Part shown: piece after piece, positions 33,401 through 45,300 of the stretch
Numbering within the stretch: position 1 is the first letter of the stretch
Layout: every line of letters starts with the position of its first letter
Origin: Rhodosporidiobolus odoratus
Lineage: Eukaryota; Basidiomycota; Microbotryomycetes; Sporidiobolales; Sporidiobolaceae
Assembly (NCBI GenBank): GCA_034387635.1
Contig: JAOANU010000011.1
Coordinates: 590,501-654,500 of the forward strand
DNA length: 64,000 bases
Reading direction: 5' to 3'
Program-made: the position numbers and the translations under genes
The notes under the pieces: model-generated
Told to the model about the DNA's origin: nothing
Database searches by the model: none
Seen by the model: only the letters and a program-made list of their open reading frames with translations

Positions 33401-36400
33401 CTCGAAAGTCATATCTGGCGCAACATCGGAATCTGCTGGGCCTTCTTCGTGATTTACTCGATGTGCGTTCCGCTCTCTCTTTTCGCACGATACCTGTCGC
33501 GCATCCATGCAGCGCCTGTTGCCGCACTGTACTTACGACAGTCTGACGCTCGCACAGCCTCGTCGTTGTCGGTTCTTCCCTCCTCGTCCGCGACACCGGT
33601 GCTGCCTCTGCCAAAGTCTTTAAGGCGGGCGCCGCAATTCCCGCTAAGAGTGACACTCAGCTCATGTCGGAGAAGCAGGCTGCGCAAGCCGAGCGCGCTG
33701 ACTCTCCGGACGACAATGAGAAGCTCGCTGTCAAGGACTCGGCGACCTTTACTTTCGAAAAGGTCCGCTATAGCGTCATGGTCGATGGTAAGGAGAAGCT
33801 TATCCTCAACGACATCAGCGGTGTCGTCCGTCCTGGACGATTGACAGCCCTCATGGGCGGGTCTGGGTACGTTTGCCGCTCATTTCCCTCAGTTTTCTGC
33901 CGACGAGCGTCGTCTGCGACCTGCTGCTGACACTTTGCAATATCGTACAGCGCCGGTAAGACCACTTTGCTGGAGACAGTCGCTCAGCGCAAGACCACCG
34001 GCAAGGTTGAGGGCGCCTTCCTAATCGACGGCAAGCCTCTCGACGCCGAGTTTGCCAGGAGGGTCGCTTTTTGCATGCAAGCCGATGTGCACGAGTCTCT
34101 CGCAACGTAACTCCATCCTCCTCTTTGATCGCACTCGACTCGCTGCTGACGTACATTTTGCAACGCAGCGTACGAGAGTGCATCCAGTTCTCGGCATTGC
34201 TCCGTCAGGACGCGTCTGTGTCTCGCGAGGAGAAGCTGCGCTACGCGGAGGAGGTCATCGAACTGCTCGAGCTCCAGGAGATCGCAGATGCTATTGTCGG
34301 CAACCCTGAGATCGGTGGTCTCGGTGTTGAAGAGAAGAAGCGTCTCACGATTGCCGTCGAGGTACGTTTTCTCTGCCTCTCGTATCCTTCATACGTCGAG
34401 CTCACGGACGGCTCCACTCTCTTCAGCTCGCCGCCAAGCCCGACTTCCTCCTCTTCCTTGACGAACCCACTTCGGGTCTGGACAGTCAAGCTGCGTACGA
34501 GGTCTGCCGTTTCTTGCAGAAGATCGCCGCGACCGGTCTCAGCATTCTCTGCACTATTCACCAACCGAGTGGTGAGCTCTTCGAGATGTTCGACTCGGTT
34601 ATTCTGCTCGCTGCCGGCGGAAATACCGTTTACGCGGGAGAGACTGTAAGCAGCGCTTCCCTTTGTCCTGTGCTATCATTCGGACGGGCACTTCTGTTGA
34701 CACGCTCGTGACGCGACCACAGACCGAGGCTCCCGCCTACTTCGCCCGTCACAAGTACGCTCGCTTTCCGCTCGTCGCTGCCTGTCTCTCTAATCCTTAC
34801 CATCGACTCCCGCAGTGCCATCATGCCCGACAACGCCAACCCCGCCGAGTTCATCATCGACACTGTCTCCGCCCTCGGCGGTGGTGCGCACAAGGACTGG
34901 CCCGCGACATGGAGGGAAAGTGGCGAAGCAGCCGAGCTATCGAGGGAAATTGCGGAGATTAGCGGTCGCAACACGAACTCGGGGACAAACGGCGAGAACG
35001 GCGGGTCGAGGAAGTTTGCGGCAAGCTTTATGGAGCAGACCAATGAGCTTATCAAGAGAAACTTCCGGGTGTGCTTGCTTTCTCTTCTTTGCCTTGCTTG
35101 CTTCGAACAATGTTCTGACCCTTTTTTCTCCCCTTTTCCGCTCAGGCTCAATGGCGCAACGGATCTTACCACTTGACGAAGATTTCTAGCTGCATTTTCT
35201 TCGGCCTATTCATCGGTTTCTGTACGTTTCGGAGTTGTCTGCCTCCTCACCTTTGGCCGGTTTCTGACCTTCTCTCGCTCTTACAGACTTCTACAAGCTC
35301 GACAGGACCCTGAATGGCGTTCAGAGCATCTCCCTCGCCCTTCTCACGCTCACACAAGTTGTCCCGCCACTTGCGCTCGACATTGCCGTCAACTACCTCA
35401 TGAAGTTCGACCTTTTCGTGAGCTTCTAACCCTCGCTCCTTACACTCAGCCTCTTGCTGACTTGCTCCGATCCTAGCTCGCCCGTGAGCGCAACGGTGTT
35501 TACTCGTGGACCGCCCTCGTCACCTCTCTACTCGTTGTCGAGCTGCCCATCACCTTCGCCGCTTTCAATCTCCTTTTCTTCTGCTCGTGGTGGACCATTG
35601 GTCTGGACTCGGCCGCGAGCATCACCGGTCTCGGTTGGCTGCAGTTCATGGTTCTGGCCTACTTCCTTTGCACTTTCGGAGTTGTGCGTCCTTCCCCCTT
35701 CTGTCCCTCAGTGACTGCCAGACTGACATTGCTACTGCCATTCAGCTCCTCGGCGCCGTCTCTCCCACGCCCGGATCTATCCCTTACATCCTCAGTTCTC
35801 TATGGGTGCTCTGGAACATTGTGAGTCTTCCCTGCTACACTTCTCGATGCTTCCCCCTGACAGTCCTCTCGCTACAGACCTCACTCACCTTGGTACCAGT
35901 GGCCGTCGAGTCTTCGCCGTTCCGCTATTTCGCTTCTTACCTTTCCCCGCTTCGGTAAGAACTTCGCAATCAGCCTTCTCATCTAGCAGTCATGCTGATC
36001 TTGCCTCTCAACCCACAGGTGGTTCTACGGCAGCACCATGTCGAACGCACTTGGCTTGCTCAGTGTCACCTGCACCGCGGATGAGCTCACGACGTTCGCC
36101 ATTCCCGGGGGTACGTCACTTCTTTTCCTGTGCTTTCCCCAATTCGAGCGCGAACTGATTGGCGTTGCGCTTCCTTCCCCTTGTCGCAGGCGAGACTTGT
36201 GCTTCCTACCTGTCGTCTTTCGCCGCGGCTGCGCCGGGTTACCTGGCGTCAGCCGGGACTGCTACCGGATCCTGCCAGTGGTGCTCGATTACCGATGGTA
36301 CGTTTCTCCCTGCCTCCCTTCTAACGCTGCACATCTCGTCGGCAATCCCCTACCTCGTCGTGCTGCCTTCTCCCTTACGCCCGAGTACTGACTCTCACCC

Positions 36401-36558
36401 TCCCGTTTTCAGGTTCGGACTACCTCGCCCAGCTCGGCTACTCTTTCGGCCACCGCTGGCGCGACTGGAGTGTCACCATCTGCTTCTCGACTGTCAATAT
36501 CGCGACCTGCTTCGCTGCGACTTGGCTGCTTAGGATCCGCCCCCTCTACAAGTCATAG
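30438..36558 (+). CDS. PDR/CDR-type ABC transporter (full-length, ABCG)
   Basis: The start at 30438 is [20 protein letters not shown]. The half-repeat order is NBD1-TMD1-NBD2-TMD2, as in Pdr5/Cdr1 pleiotropic drug exporters. NBD1 has Walker [10 protein letters not shown] (Cys in place of Lys, typical of PDR proteins), signature [13 protein letters not shown] and Walker B region [16 protein letters not shown]1 follows ([20 protein letters not shown] and others). NBD2 has canonical Walker A MGGSGAGKTT, a degenerate signature [15 protein letters not shown], and Walker [19 protein letters not shown]2 runs from about 35150 to TAG at 36556-36558. About twenty short introns split it. The asymmetric nucleotide sites are the family norm: one degenerate site and one hydrolysing site built from both NBDs. 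It sits in the plasma membrane and exports hydrophobic drugs or lipids; the actual substrate is unknown. Confidence 0.9.
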
Positions 36559-37101
36559 ATCCGTTCTTCCTCGACCCTTTTCATAGTCCTTTTCTTTTCG
36601 TAGATCTTCGGTTTCTGGCACGTTGATACAGTGCTAATAGACAGCAGCACTCAGCATCATATGCACTCTCGCTCCCCAATCGGGGCCTGGTATCGCGGCG
36701 GGCTGCAGGTTGAAAAGGAAAAGTGGAGAAGAAAAGGAAAAAGATTGCACCTCGTCTCGCTATCTCTGCGAGTTTCACATCGGCCTCGCGAAGCGCTAGA
36801 GGGGCTGAAGGCACGGTCGGTCGTGCGTTTGCAACCCGTCCAGAAAGGCGAAACAGACACGCTCCTCTACATCTGTTTTCCCCTTGTTGGCTTGACCTTG
36901 ACTGCTTCGCCAATCCGCACATACCCTTCGGTACGCTCAACTCGGGCCGCTCTTTGTGCACGAAGCTAACCTACACGGCTCTGACTCGTCTTGTTACTTC
37001 CCTTTGTTCCCCTTCACTTCCACCGGTGAACGCGACCGCGTTCCATTCTTCAACCACACTACTCAACGAACCGCCCCTCCTTCTGCCTCACAGTCTCCAA
37101 C
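36559..37101. other. Intergenic/promoter region upstream of the mitochondrial SSB gene
   Basis: About 540 bp. It holds the transporter 3' flank and a C/T-rich leader ending in CTCCAACATG. Frames present (36581-36969) are chance frames without a domain. Confidence 0.5.
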
Positions 37102-37858
37102 ATGTTCGCCGCCGCTCGTTCCTCTGCCCGCTCCAGCGTTCGCGTGAGTCTCCAGCTCCCCTACGCGCCACTCACCACCGCTCCTCTCGGCGCGCACACC
37201 TCACCCCCAAGCTCTGCTGACCCAAGCCGTGACCTATAGGCCTTCTCTACCACCCGCCCGGCTGCACGCGACATGGCCAAAATGACCCTCATTGGCCGAA
37301 TTGGTGCCATCGAGGTTAAGCAGACGAAGGCTGGCAAGGACTTTTTGCTCTACAAGATTGCCACGACCGACAGGGCTAAGCCTCCTGCGGAGGGTGGTAC
37401 GTCTCGCATCATCTCTCTCCTCCTTCTTCCGCCCGGATGCGAGCGGCGACAAAGACGCGATTTTCCTGAAGACTGACTTCTCGGTACTATCTGATCTGCA
37501 GAGCCTTACGTCGAGCCCCCTACGTCGTGGCACACCATCTTCGCCCACGGCAACGCAATTGAGCGCCTCAAGGACATCCCCAAGGGGTACGCCCCGCTTC
37601 TTTCTTTTTAGTCTGCTTCCGCTGACCTTGTCTCCTCAATCCTGCAGCTCGCAGGTTTACGTCGAGGCTCAGTTCTCGGTCAAGAACGAGAAGGACGAGG
37701 CATCTGGCGTCTACTCGCAGAACATTGTTGCCGTCCACGGTGCGTTCCTTCTGCTCTTTCTTGACTGTGTATCCTGCTGACTTGCTTCCGAATTTGCAGA
37801 CCGCATCAACGTCCTCAAGAAGCCTTACCGCCCTACTGAGGAGCAGCCTCAGCAGTAA
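37102..37858 (+). CDS. RIM1: Mitochondrial single-stranded DNA-binding protein (Rim1-like)
   Basis: The first exon encodes MFAAARSSARSSVR, spliced to AFSTTRPAARDMAKMTLIGR: an Arg/Ser/Ala-rich mitochondrial presequence followed by the SSB OB-fold. The fold reads IGRIGAIEVKQTKAGKDFLL, YKIATTDR, SWHTIFAHGNAIERLKDIPK, SQVYVEAQFSVKNEKDEASG and VYSQNIVAVHDRINVLKKPY. It ends RPTEEQPQQ and TAA at 37856-37858. About 140 residues, the usual size. It coats single-stranded mtDNA during replication. Introns lie at about 37143-37240, 37397-37500, 37588-37648 and 37740-37799. They are well supported by frame changes and consensus sites. Confidence 0.92.
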
Positions 37859-38326
37859 AAGGGGCCTCATCGCCTCTCATCCCTCTTCCGCCTCTTCGCC
37901 TTTCACCTTAAATCCCCATTACCTCCACTAGGCCCTTCCCTGCCCTTGTTTACCCTCCCGCTCGCAGTGGATTGAGCTCGGCGGCCCTCACTTTGTTGCT
38001 CTTCTCGTAGCGAACCTTGCTGTTGGGGTCTGTACTTTACAGACAAACGCGTTTGTCGTTGGAAATCACCGCTCTTCCTTAGATCACTTGCGCGCTCGCC
38101 ATCCGAAAGTGTGCAGTGCGAAAAGCTACGCATGCTGCCGGAGCTCGGCTATGCCACTCTGGTCTCAAATAAACGTCAACGCGGATCTGGAGACTCCCCC
38201 TCTGCCTCTTCCCGTACACCTCGATATATACAGAACGCGCCACAACTGTGCGAGGGCCGGACTAGAGTTGGATGCCTGCTTTTGCTAGCTTCAGTCAGGG
38301 GCAGGACGACGTCGGAAGCTGGTCAA
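37859..38326. other. Intergenic region between SSB gene and multi-pass membrane protein
   Basis: About 470 bp with no supported gene. A TATA-like stretch (GATATATACAG) lies at 38222-38232, about 95 bases before the next ATG. It could be a promoter element. Confidence 0.4.
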
Positions 38327-40965
38327 ATGGTTCGCTTACCCCCCCTTCTCCTCGCCAACTTGTATCAGCTCTACTTACCGTCGATTACCGCAGAGAGCCC
38401 CGCTTACAAGCCAGGGAGATTCCACGCCCATGCACTTCCCTCCTCGTCCACCACGCCATCCGGCTCAAGGGCTCCCAGTGTCACCAACTTTCCCTCTATC
38501 CCTCCGCCGGGTCCTCGTCCCGCTCGCTCCCGTCAACGCTCTCGAAACCGCTTCATCCGTCCTCTCTTCGCTACTTCAACGACTACGGAGGAGGAAGGCC
38601 CGCGTAGTCCGTTGCTGAATGGCTTCTTCAGCTCATTCGGAGAGCTGGGTGGAGCCGAAGCGATCGAGGAGGCGGGCGAGGATGAAGAGGAAGGGCACGG
38701 GTGGTTGAGACCCAGTCGGAGGAGTGTAGAGCGTGTCATGTCGAGCTGGTGGAAGAGATGGGCTGTACTCGTTGGGTTGCCTTGTCTTCTTGTACGTCTC
38801 TTCTCTGGTTTTTCCTTTTTCCTCTCTCCTGTTCCCAGGATGTCACAGAGTGAGGCTGATGGCGTTGCCCTGCTTGCACAGATCTGGGTCTGGTGCAGTG
38901 TACCCTTTCCGGTGCAAGATCCGTATCAGGAGGAGCCGCCATGGCGTAGGTTGTTGTGGTTCTTCTTTTCCTGCGAAATGCTCATCCTCCCTTGATGCAG
39001 ATATACCTTGGCCTCCAACGACCGACCCGCCGACGTCTCGAATCAGCGACTGGATGTCGGGCCTCCCATTCTTTCATCAGCAAGCCGGGTCTAACAGCGC
39101 GGGGCTGTTGAGCCGGGTTGCGAAGGTTTTCTGGACAGGTGAGAAGATTGCGCCGCCCTCGCTCGGACTCGACCCCCAGTACACCGGGAGCGCCATGTCT
39201 TCTCAACTGGCTCTACAGGCGAGCGGTGATCGGCCGCGAGGGGGAGGCGGCGATCAAGACCTTCCCGTCGACACAAACTTCCTCTACTTTCTGCTCATCT
39301 GTACGCGTCAAATTTGCCCAACGTATGCATACGGCGCCTTGAACTGACTATACACCTCCGCAGACTACGGCGCCTACCTCGCTATAGGTCTCGTCTTCAT
39401 CACTAAACTATTCGATCTCTGTATGCTGTCTTTCTCGATACCCAGTTCGCACCTCTATTCGCCTTGGCTCTTGCGCTCTTCGCGGCGTCTGACACTCGCT
39501 CCTTCTCACAGATCGACTCAACTGGTGGCCGTCAGCTCTCGGCGGTTCCGTCTCTTACGTCTCCTTCTGGCTTCTCTCCCTCCTCGTCGGCTTCCTCCTT
39601 CACTACTTTGACCTCGACGGTTTCGGGCGCCGAACACGAAGTCGGACACCCAGAGAGAGCGACGAGTGGGACTGGGAGAGGAAGACTACCTGGGTCCTGC
39701 TGGCCTTCGCGACGATGGCCTTGCCCGCCTTGGCTTGTTTTGTAAAGCTGAAAGCGGATCGTAGGGGGAGCTTTCGAAGGAGTTTGACGCCGGCACAGAA
39801 GACGTGCGTCTCTTTTATCTTATGACGATGCTGAGTGTCCACTTCTCTGTGCCGTTCCGCTTGCTCATCGCACTGTCGGCAGTTTTCTCGAGCGCCAACT
39901 TGCTCAGCGCATGCCTCGATCCTACCGGCGTTTCCTCTGGTTCATCGGCACCCTTGGTCTCAGTCTTCTGGCCCTCATCATTGGACAAGGCTTCGCCACG
40001 CTCTACCTCTCGACCTTGCCTCATTCCAACATAGAAGGTCTCGTCTACGTCTACACATGGATCCTGACGATCAACGTTAGCTCACTCGGTTCCGACCGCT
40101 CGCAGAATACTTACTGACCGTAAATGTGCTTGCAGATCCTGAACGCCATCTCGAGCTGGATGTTGCAGCGAAAGGTCCGAAGTCACGCACTCGTCTTCGT
40201 CTTCCGCTTCTATCACTATTTGCTGTTCCACGTCTTCTATCGCAGTACGTCCACGTTCACCCCGCGCGGTCACCTGCATTGCTCACTAGCTACCCCTCGC
40301 AGACCTTTTCGCCCGCCTAAAATCTCCCGACCAAGCCGTCTGGATCACCCTCTTGTCTTCCTCCGTGGTCATCGTCGTCTACCCCGTCACCATGAGTCGA
40401 ACCTTCTGGCGAATCCTCCGGTGGGCGGTCGGTCTCAACCTAGAATGGGAAGATTACGCAGCAGAGAAGGGCCAGGAACTGTATTTGAGGAATCTGTCGG
40501 AGGTGGTCACTATGGTGGCTTTTCTTGGATGGCTCTCGATCCTTCACTGGGGTCCGAACAAAGCCATTTACCCCTTCTTTGCTTTCGACAATCGCTACGA
40601 TCCCTATACCTACCGCCTCACTCTGACCGCCTCGCTCGTCGTATTCGCGGCGGAGTTGTTCTCCAGCTACATCGCGCGGCTGGTATGTTGGGTTTGGCAT
40701 GGGGTGGATGTTACCAATGTGCGCATTTTCCTTCATCGTGGTAAAGCAGCTACTGACCCTCGGTGCACCTTGCAGATTGGCCTCGACCAGTTCCGCGAGC
40801 ATGTCAGTTACGCCGTTCTGCTTCTTTCCCTCGTCCTGCCGCTTTGCACTGACTCTGCTCTACCTCTGTCCTTTGCAGCCCGAACTTGTCATAGCATGCG
40901 TCTTCACGTCCTGCCACGTCCTCTCTGACATGCTTCTCTTCCTCGTCAAGCTTAATTTTCGTTAG
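38327..40965 (+). CDS. Large multi-pass membrane protein, family not recognised
   Basis: The start at 38327 (MVRLPPLLLANLYQLYLPSI) is followed by a disordered Pro/Ser/Arg region and an acidic block (EEAGEDEEEGHGWLR). A first helix follows, WAVLVGLPCLL with WCSVPFPVQDPYQEEPPW. After introns come at least eight more hydrophobic segments, including AYLAIGLVFITKLFDLY, VSYVSFWLLSLLVGFLLHYF, VLLAFATMALPALACFV, LWFIGTLGLSLLALIIGQGF, ITLLSSSVVIVVYPVTMSRT and LVVFAAELFSSYIARLVCWV. A conserved-looking loop, AISSWMLQRKVRSHALVFVF then RFYHYLLFHVFYR, sits between helices. It ends LSDMLLFLVKLNFR and TAG at 40963-40965. I do not recognise a transporter or enzyme signature. The consistent frame over about ten exons makes it a real gene. 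Confidence 0.75.
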
Positions 40966-41289
40966 TAATGTCCGTCCCCGAATTCACTATTCTTTCCGTG
41001 CCCATTGTTGCCTATCTCTTCTCGCATCTCTAGCATACCTTACAGCCCGGATATCCCTTTACCTCGTACCGCATAGTGCTATACCCCTTGTCCGACCGTC
41101 GCCGATGTCTCTTCGCTTTTCTCGTGTAAAAAGATCGGTCGATTTTCTTTCCTCTCCAAGCGAGCAGCGGGTCCCTCAAACGCGCGTCATTGGAAATTCC
41201 ATCGCGAGTAGTAGTAGTCATTGCTATTCGTCGTAAGCTAGCTAGTGCTGAGAGAATTGACGGAGACCTGCTCGCGCTTTTTACCCACC
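40966..41289. other. Convergent intergenic region
   Basis: About 324 bp between convergent 3' ends. T/C-rich; no gene or repeat of note. Confidence 0.5.
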
Positions 41290-42326
41290 TCAATGTGCCA
41301 TCCCCTCTGACCCATCTTCCGTATCCCAAAACGTCGTCCCCGCATACTCTACTCCCTCCGCAGCAGCCTCATCAGCAAAGATAATCACCGGCTGACCATG
41401 TGCGAGCCTGACCCTGCCCGCCGGTACCTTTTCCTCAAACGGGATTCGCGAGTCGAGCATTTGAGAAAGAGCGTCGCGTTTTGTCGAGCCGGTGGTAATG
41501 AAAGCGAGACGGCGAGCGGAGCAGAGGAGGGGGAGGGTGAAGGTCAGACGGGCTGTAGGGGAGGAGGCTGCGCCGGCTACAGGCGCCAGGAGGAAGTGGT
41601 CTTCTGCCAGGAGATGGTGGCCGGGTAACAGGGACGCGCAGGAACCTACGAGAAAGCTCGAGTCAGTCGTATATGAAGGGGAGGAAGAGCACCGGAACGC
41701 AATGTACCATCTTCTCCTATGCCCAGCAGAATCAAGTCAAAACGAGGTGGACCTTCGACATCCGGGAAAGCGTGCGCCAGCTGTTCCTCCAGGTCACCCG
41801 CAATCTCCTCCGCGATATCGGGACATACCTCGCGCGACGGGTCCAGGATGTCGGCCTTGAGAACGTGTACGCGGTGGGAAGGGATAGGGACCAGGCGGAG
41901 GAAAGAAGCATACGCGCTGCAGCTACTCGATGGATGATCGTGGGCGGTGACCGTGTCCTCCGTGAAGAAGATCTCCCTGCGATGCCAAAGAGAGAAGCCC
42001 ATTACGCCATCTATCGAGCCATAGGGCAAGACGGCTGACTAACCACTGATCAAATTTGATCCTCTCGTCCTCGATAAGGGCGTACGAAAGCAGTTGTGGC
42101 AGCGGGTCGTAGCCACTCAGTGCGACGATGAACTTCCCTCGACGCTCGATGGACTGCATTTGCGCTATCGAGACGAGATGAGCGGGGTCGCCTTCGGACA
42201 CAGAGACTAGAAGAGCTTACCCTCGCAGACAAACTGAGCAACAGCATCAACGAAATCATTCGAGGCGTCGACCGACGGGAAGTTGAAGAGAACAGGCTCG
42301 GGAGGACCGACAGGCGGAAGTGGAGA
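41290..42326 (-). CDS. 6-phosphogluconolactonase (Sol/PGL family), first exon unresolved
   Basis: The exons read PEPVLFNFPSVDASNDFVDA, GKFIVALSGYDPLPQLLSYA, then DERIKFDQW. After an intron come FTEDTVTAHDHPSSSCSAYA, SFLRLVPIPSHRVHVLKADI, AHAFPDVEGPPRFDLILLGI, GEDGTL, LAFITTGSTKRDALSQML and AHGQPVIIFADEAAA. These match the lactonase of the oxidative pentose phosphate pathway, including the LSGG-like turn (here LSGYDP), GIGEDG and the final ...FAD.AA block. The stop TGA is at 41290-41292 (SEGMAH). The exon starting at 42326 has no in-frame ATG. The start must lie in a short upstream exon, and the available ATGs (42420-42480) are inside the 3' coding end of the next gene. About four introns. Confidence 0.8.
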
Positions 42327-42340
42327 CTGCGACAGGAGAC

Positions 42341-45300
42341 CTAGTCAGCGCCACGGGAATTGGGGAAGCGGTGGTCAATACTAACAAGATGGTCGTACGT
42401 CTGGCAGCTTTCGTCAGCAGCTGTATGAGCAGCGTACTGCGACCCATCCGACCCATGCTCAGAATGACTACCATCGCTGTCGAGTTCGTCGTTCAGAAAG
42501 CGGGTCGGTCTAAACTCGGGTTCGCCATCCAGCCCGAGCGCTTCTTGCAGGCCAGGTGAGACAATGTACGGTGCTTCTAGTTCCCCAGTATGCTCGACGT
42601 AGGTGGTGTGAGTGTCGTCGACGCCGAAGGTGTAGTGGTCAGGGGCGTATCCGCTTTGAGTAGTCGATGGTGCGGGATCGCGGTGCGGAGGCGTCGGAGT
42701 TGGGGACGAGGGGCGAGGCTCGGCAGGACCCTCGAAGCCGTAGTCGGTACCCACAGCTTGGCGAGTGTGTCGAGCGGGTGTGATAGTCGGGGAATGCAGT
42801 GGGGACGCGACGGGAAAGCCTGGCGAGCGAGGCGGCGAGTCCGAGTAGCGAGAAGAAGAGGGCGAGGGAGTGGCCGTGGCGGCAGAGTAGATGATCTTGG
42901 GCGGTACGAGGGGAGGGAGGAACGATATGCTAGGTATCTGGAACGCCTCTTCGCCTCCCTGGCGCTCGCGAACGCCGTGTTCCCCGAAACCGCGCAGAAT
43001 CTCCTGTTCATCACCGTCGGTCGTCTCGTCGCTACTATCTCCAGCGGCGAGGACGCCAAAGAAACCTCGACCTCCCGCCGGCCCGGCCAAGATAGAGACT
43101 GAAGTCGTCTCGTTCTCGCTTTCCTCCACGATGGCAGTGAGGGGCCGTCCAACGCCGTAGCTCGCGAGGAAGGCCTCTGCGCCGTCATCCTCTTCCTCTT
43201 CCTCGTCATCCACCCACCCGCTCGTAACCGAGGGCTTGAACGGGTCTTCCGTCAAAGTCGGGCTCGCCCCCTCCTCCGGCTTTCCTGTCGGCGTTCCCTC
43301 CTCGTCATCTGTCGGCGAGACCTGACTAGCCTCCTTCAGCGAGCGCATCCCAGTCGTCGCCATTTCCCAGTCTCGCTCAATCAGGTTCGAGGCGCGCTCA
43401 TAAGGAGTGGAAGACGAGCTGCCCGGAACCTTCTCAAACTGGCGGAAGTCGACCTCCCCCATTCCGAATCTGGGAGAGTCTGGATCCTCGACCCGATCCA
43501 TCAGCGACGGAGACATTTGTCGCTCAGGGGATTGAGGCCTCACGGGCCACGAGTCGAGGACGGCGTGGTAGGCGACTTCGACTTGTCGCAGCGGCATGGG
43601 CGGAGGGCGAGGGGAGCGCTGCATGGCTAGCGATGGCGGCGAGCAGTTGGCAGGCACGGGAGGGTAGAGATTGAGGTTGGGATAGACCGGCGGGTAAAGC
43701 TGGAACACTGGGTAGACAGGCGGAAGATGAGGGGAGAGGTTGAACGCCATGCGTGGCGGAATAGAAACGCTTGGCACGAGTTTGAGGAGAAGGAACGGTG
43801 ACAGGTGGGGATGGAGGTAGACAGAGGGGTAGATGTAAGCGAGGTTGTACGGGTAGCCGGGAACTGAAGGTGAGAGAGCGGGGGACACCGGTTGCAAAGG
43901 CTTGTAGGTGTCGGTAGTGGACAGGGGAGGAAGAACAGGCGAAGGCGAAGGCGAAGGAGGAACAACAATATGAGGCTGGGCTTGGTCGTACAGACCTCGC
44001 GGCGGGTAAAGATCCGAATCGTAATCCTGCTCGTATTTGAGCCCGCTCTCCTGCAGTTCCTCCTGTATCTCCTCCGGGCTACTCTCCACGAAATCGCGCA
44101 GGAAGTCTGCGTAAGAGGCAGTAGCGTCGAACGACGATCCTACATCGCTTGGGTGTTCCACCCCCTCGAGCATCGAAGTCTGCGACGCCTGTCGAAGCCT
44201 GTCGAGTTGGACCGTCCAATCCTCCGTCGAGCGTTCGTGAGCGTCTCCGCCTTGACTCTTGACGGACGTGTCGAGGGGATGAGAAGGAGTCGGTGGACGA
44301 GGGAAGAAAAAGGTCGACCCCGAGCTGCTCAACTCGATCGATTCCTCGTGCGAGTGGACAGAGAGCGGACTGGCCTCTTCCATCCCCGCCGAATCGTGCT
44401 GCAACTTCGCTTCGACAGCTCCTTCGGCGAAACCGCTGTCATCGTACACCACTTTGCTTGCCGCGACCCTAGCAGCAGCTCGCTGTTCTCGCTCCTCCTG
44501 TGAGAAGAGTCGGATGTGCAGCTCTTGCTCCGGCATCGTCTTGCGGCGAGCATAGGGGATATGCGGTTTCTCGATATGCGGTTTCTCCGGCAGCTTTGCT
44601 GGGGAGAAGGGAGTAGACGAGCGACTGAACGAGGGAGAGCCCAAGGGGGATTGACGGTACACGCTTGAGGTCTGGCTGAGGAGGGAAAGGGGTCTCGGAC
44701 CGCTTCGAGGGCCTGACCCTGAAGCGGATCCTGAGCGCGGCGTCGACATCTGCGGGTCGTCATAGGAGGGTGCGCGGTCTCGAACGGGATAGTGGACGGT
44801 TTCTTCGTTATCCGGTTCAGGCTCAGGCGGTGCCTCGCCCTCTTCATCCGTCGTATAGAGTTCGCTGACATGGGCGTCGCTCATCGGGGTAAAAGAGCGA
44901 TTGTACGAGAGCGAGGTGCCGAAGCGAGGGCGGCCGGAGGTTTCGAAGGCGGGAGAGCGGGGAGGGAGAGCTTGGAACGACTCGACCGTGGCTGGAGGGA
45001 GGACAGACCATGCGGGAAGCCAGCGCGCGCGGCGAGGGTCGATGTCGAACTCGATGCGTCCAGCGATAGCTGTACGGGAAAAGTTGCAGAAAAGGTGATT
45101 AGGAAGGTCAAGAGGAAGAGCGAGCTCGAGAGGGAATGGCAACGCACGCAGACCGTGGACGCCCGGCATACCCTGCACTTGCATGTCAGGGTCGAAGTAG
45201 TCGCTCCAGAGGATTTGCCAAACCTCCGCTGTCAAGCGGGGTTTCGACCCGCATATGGGTTGAATCGTTGAAGCCGAAGGTGGGAAGGAATAGCCTGACG

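Noticed and set aside
30438..36558. Two separate half-size ABC transporters
   Set aside because: Frame-consistent exons link TMD1 to NBD2 ([13 protein letters not shown] ... [15 protein letters not shown]) without a stop or start between, as in full-length PDR proteins.
42590..43209. Frames of 170-210 codons on both strands within the large low-complexity gene
   Set aside because: Arg-rich shadow frames. The main minus-strand frame runs straight through with consistent codon use.
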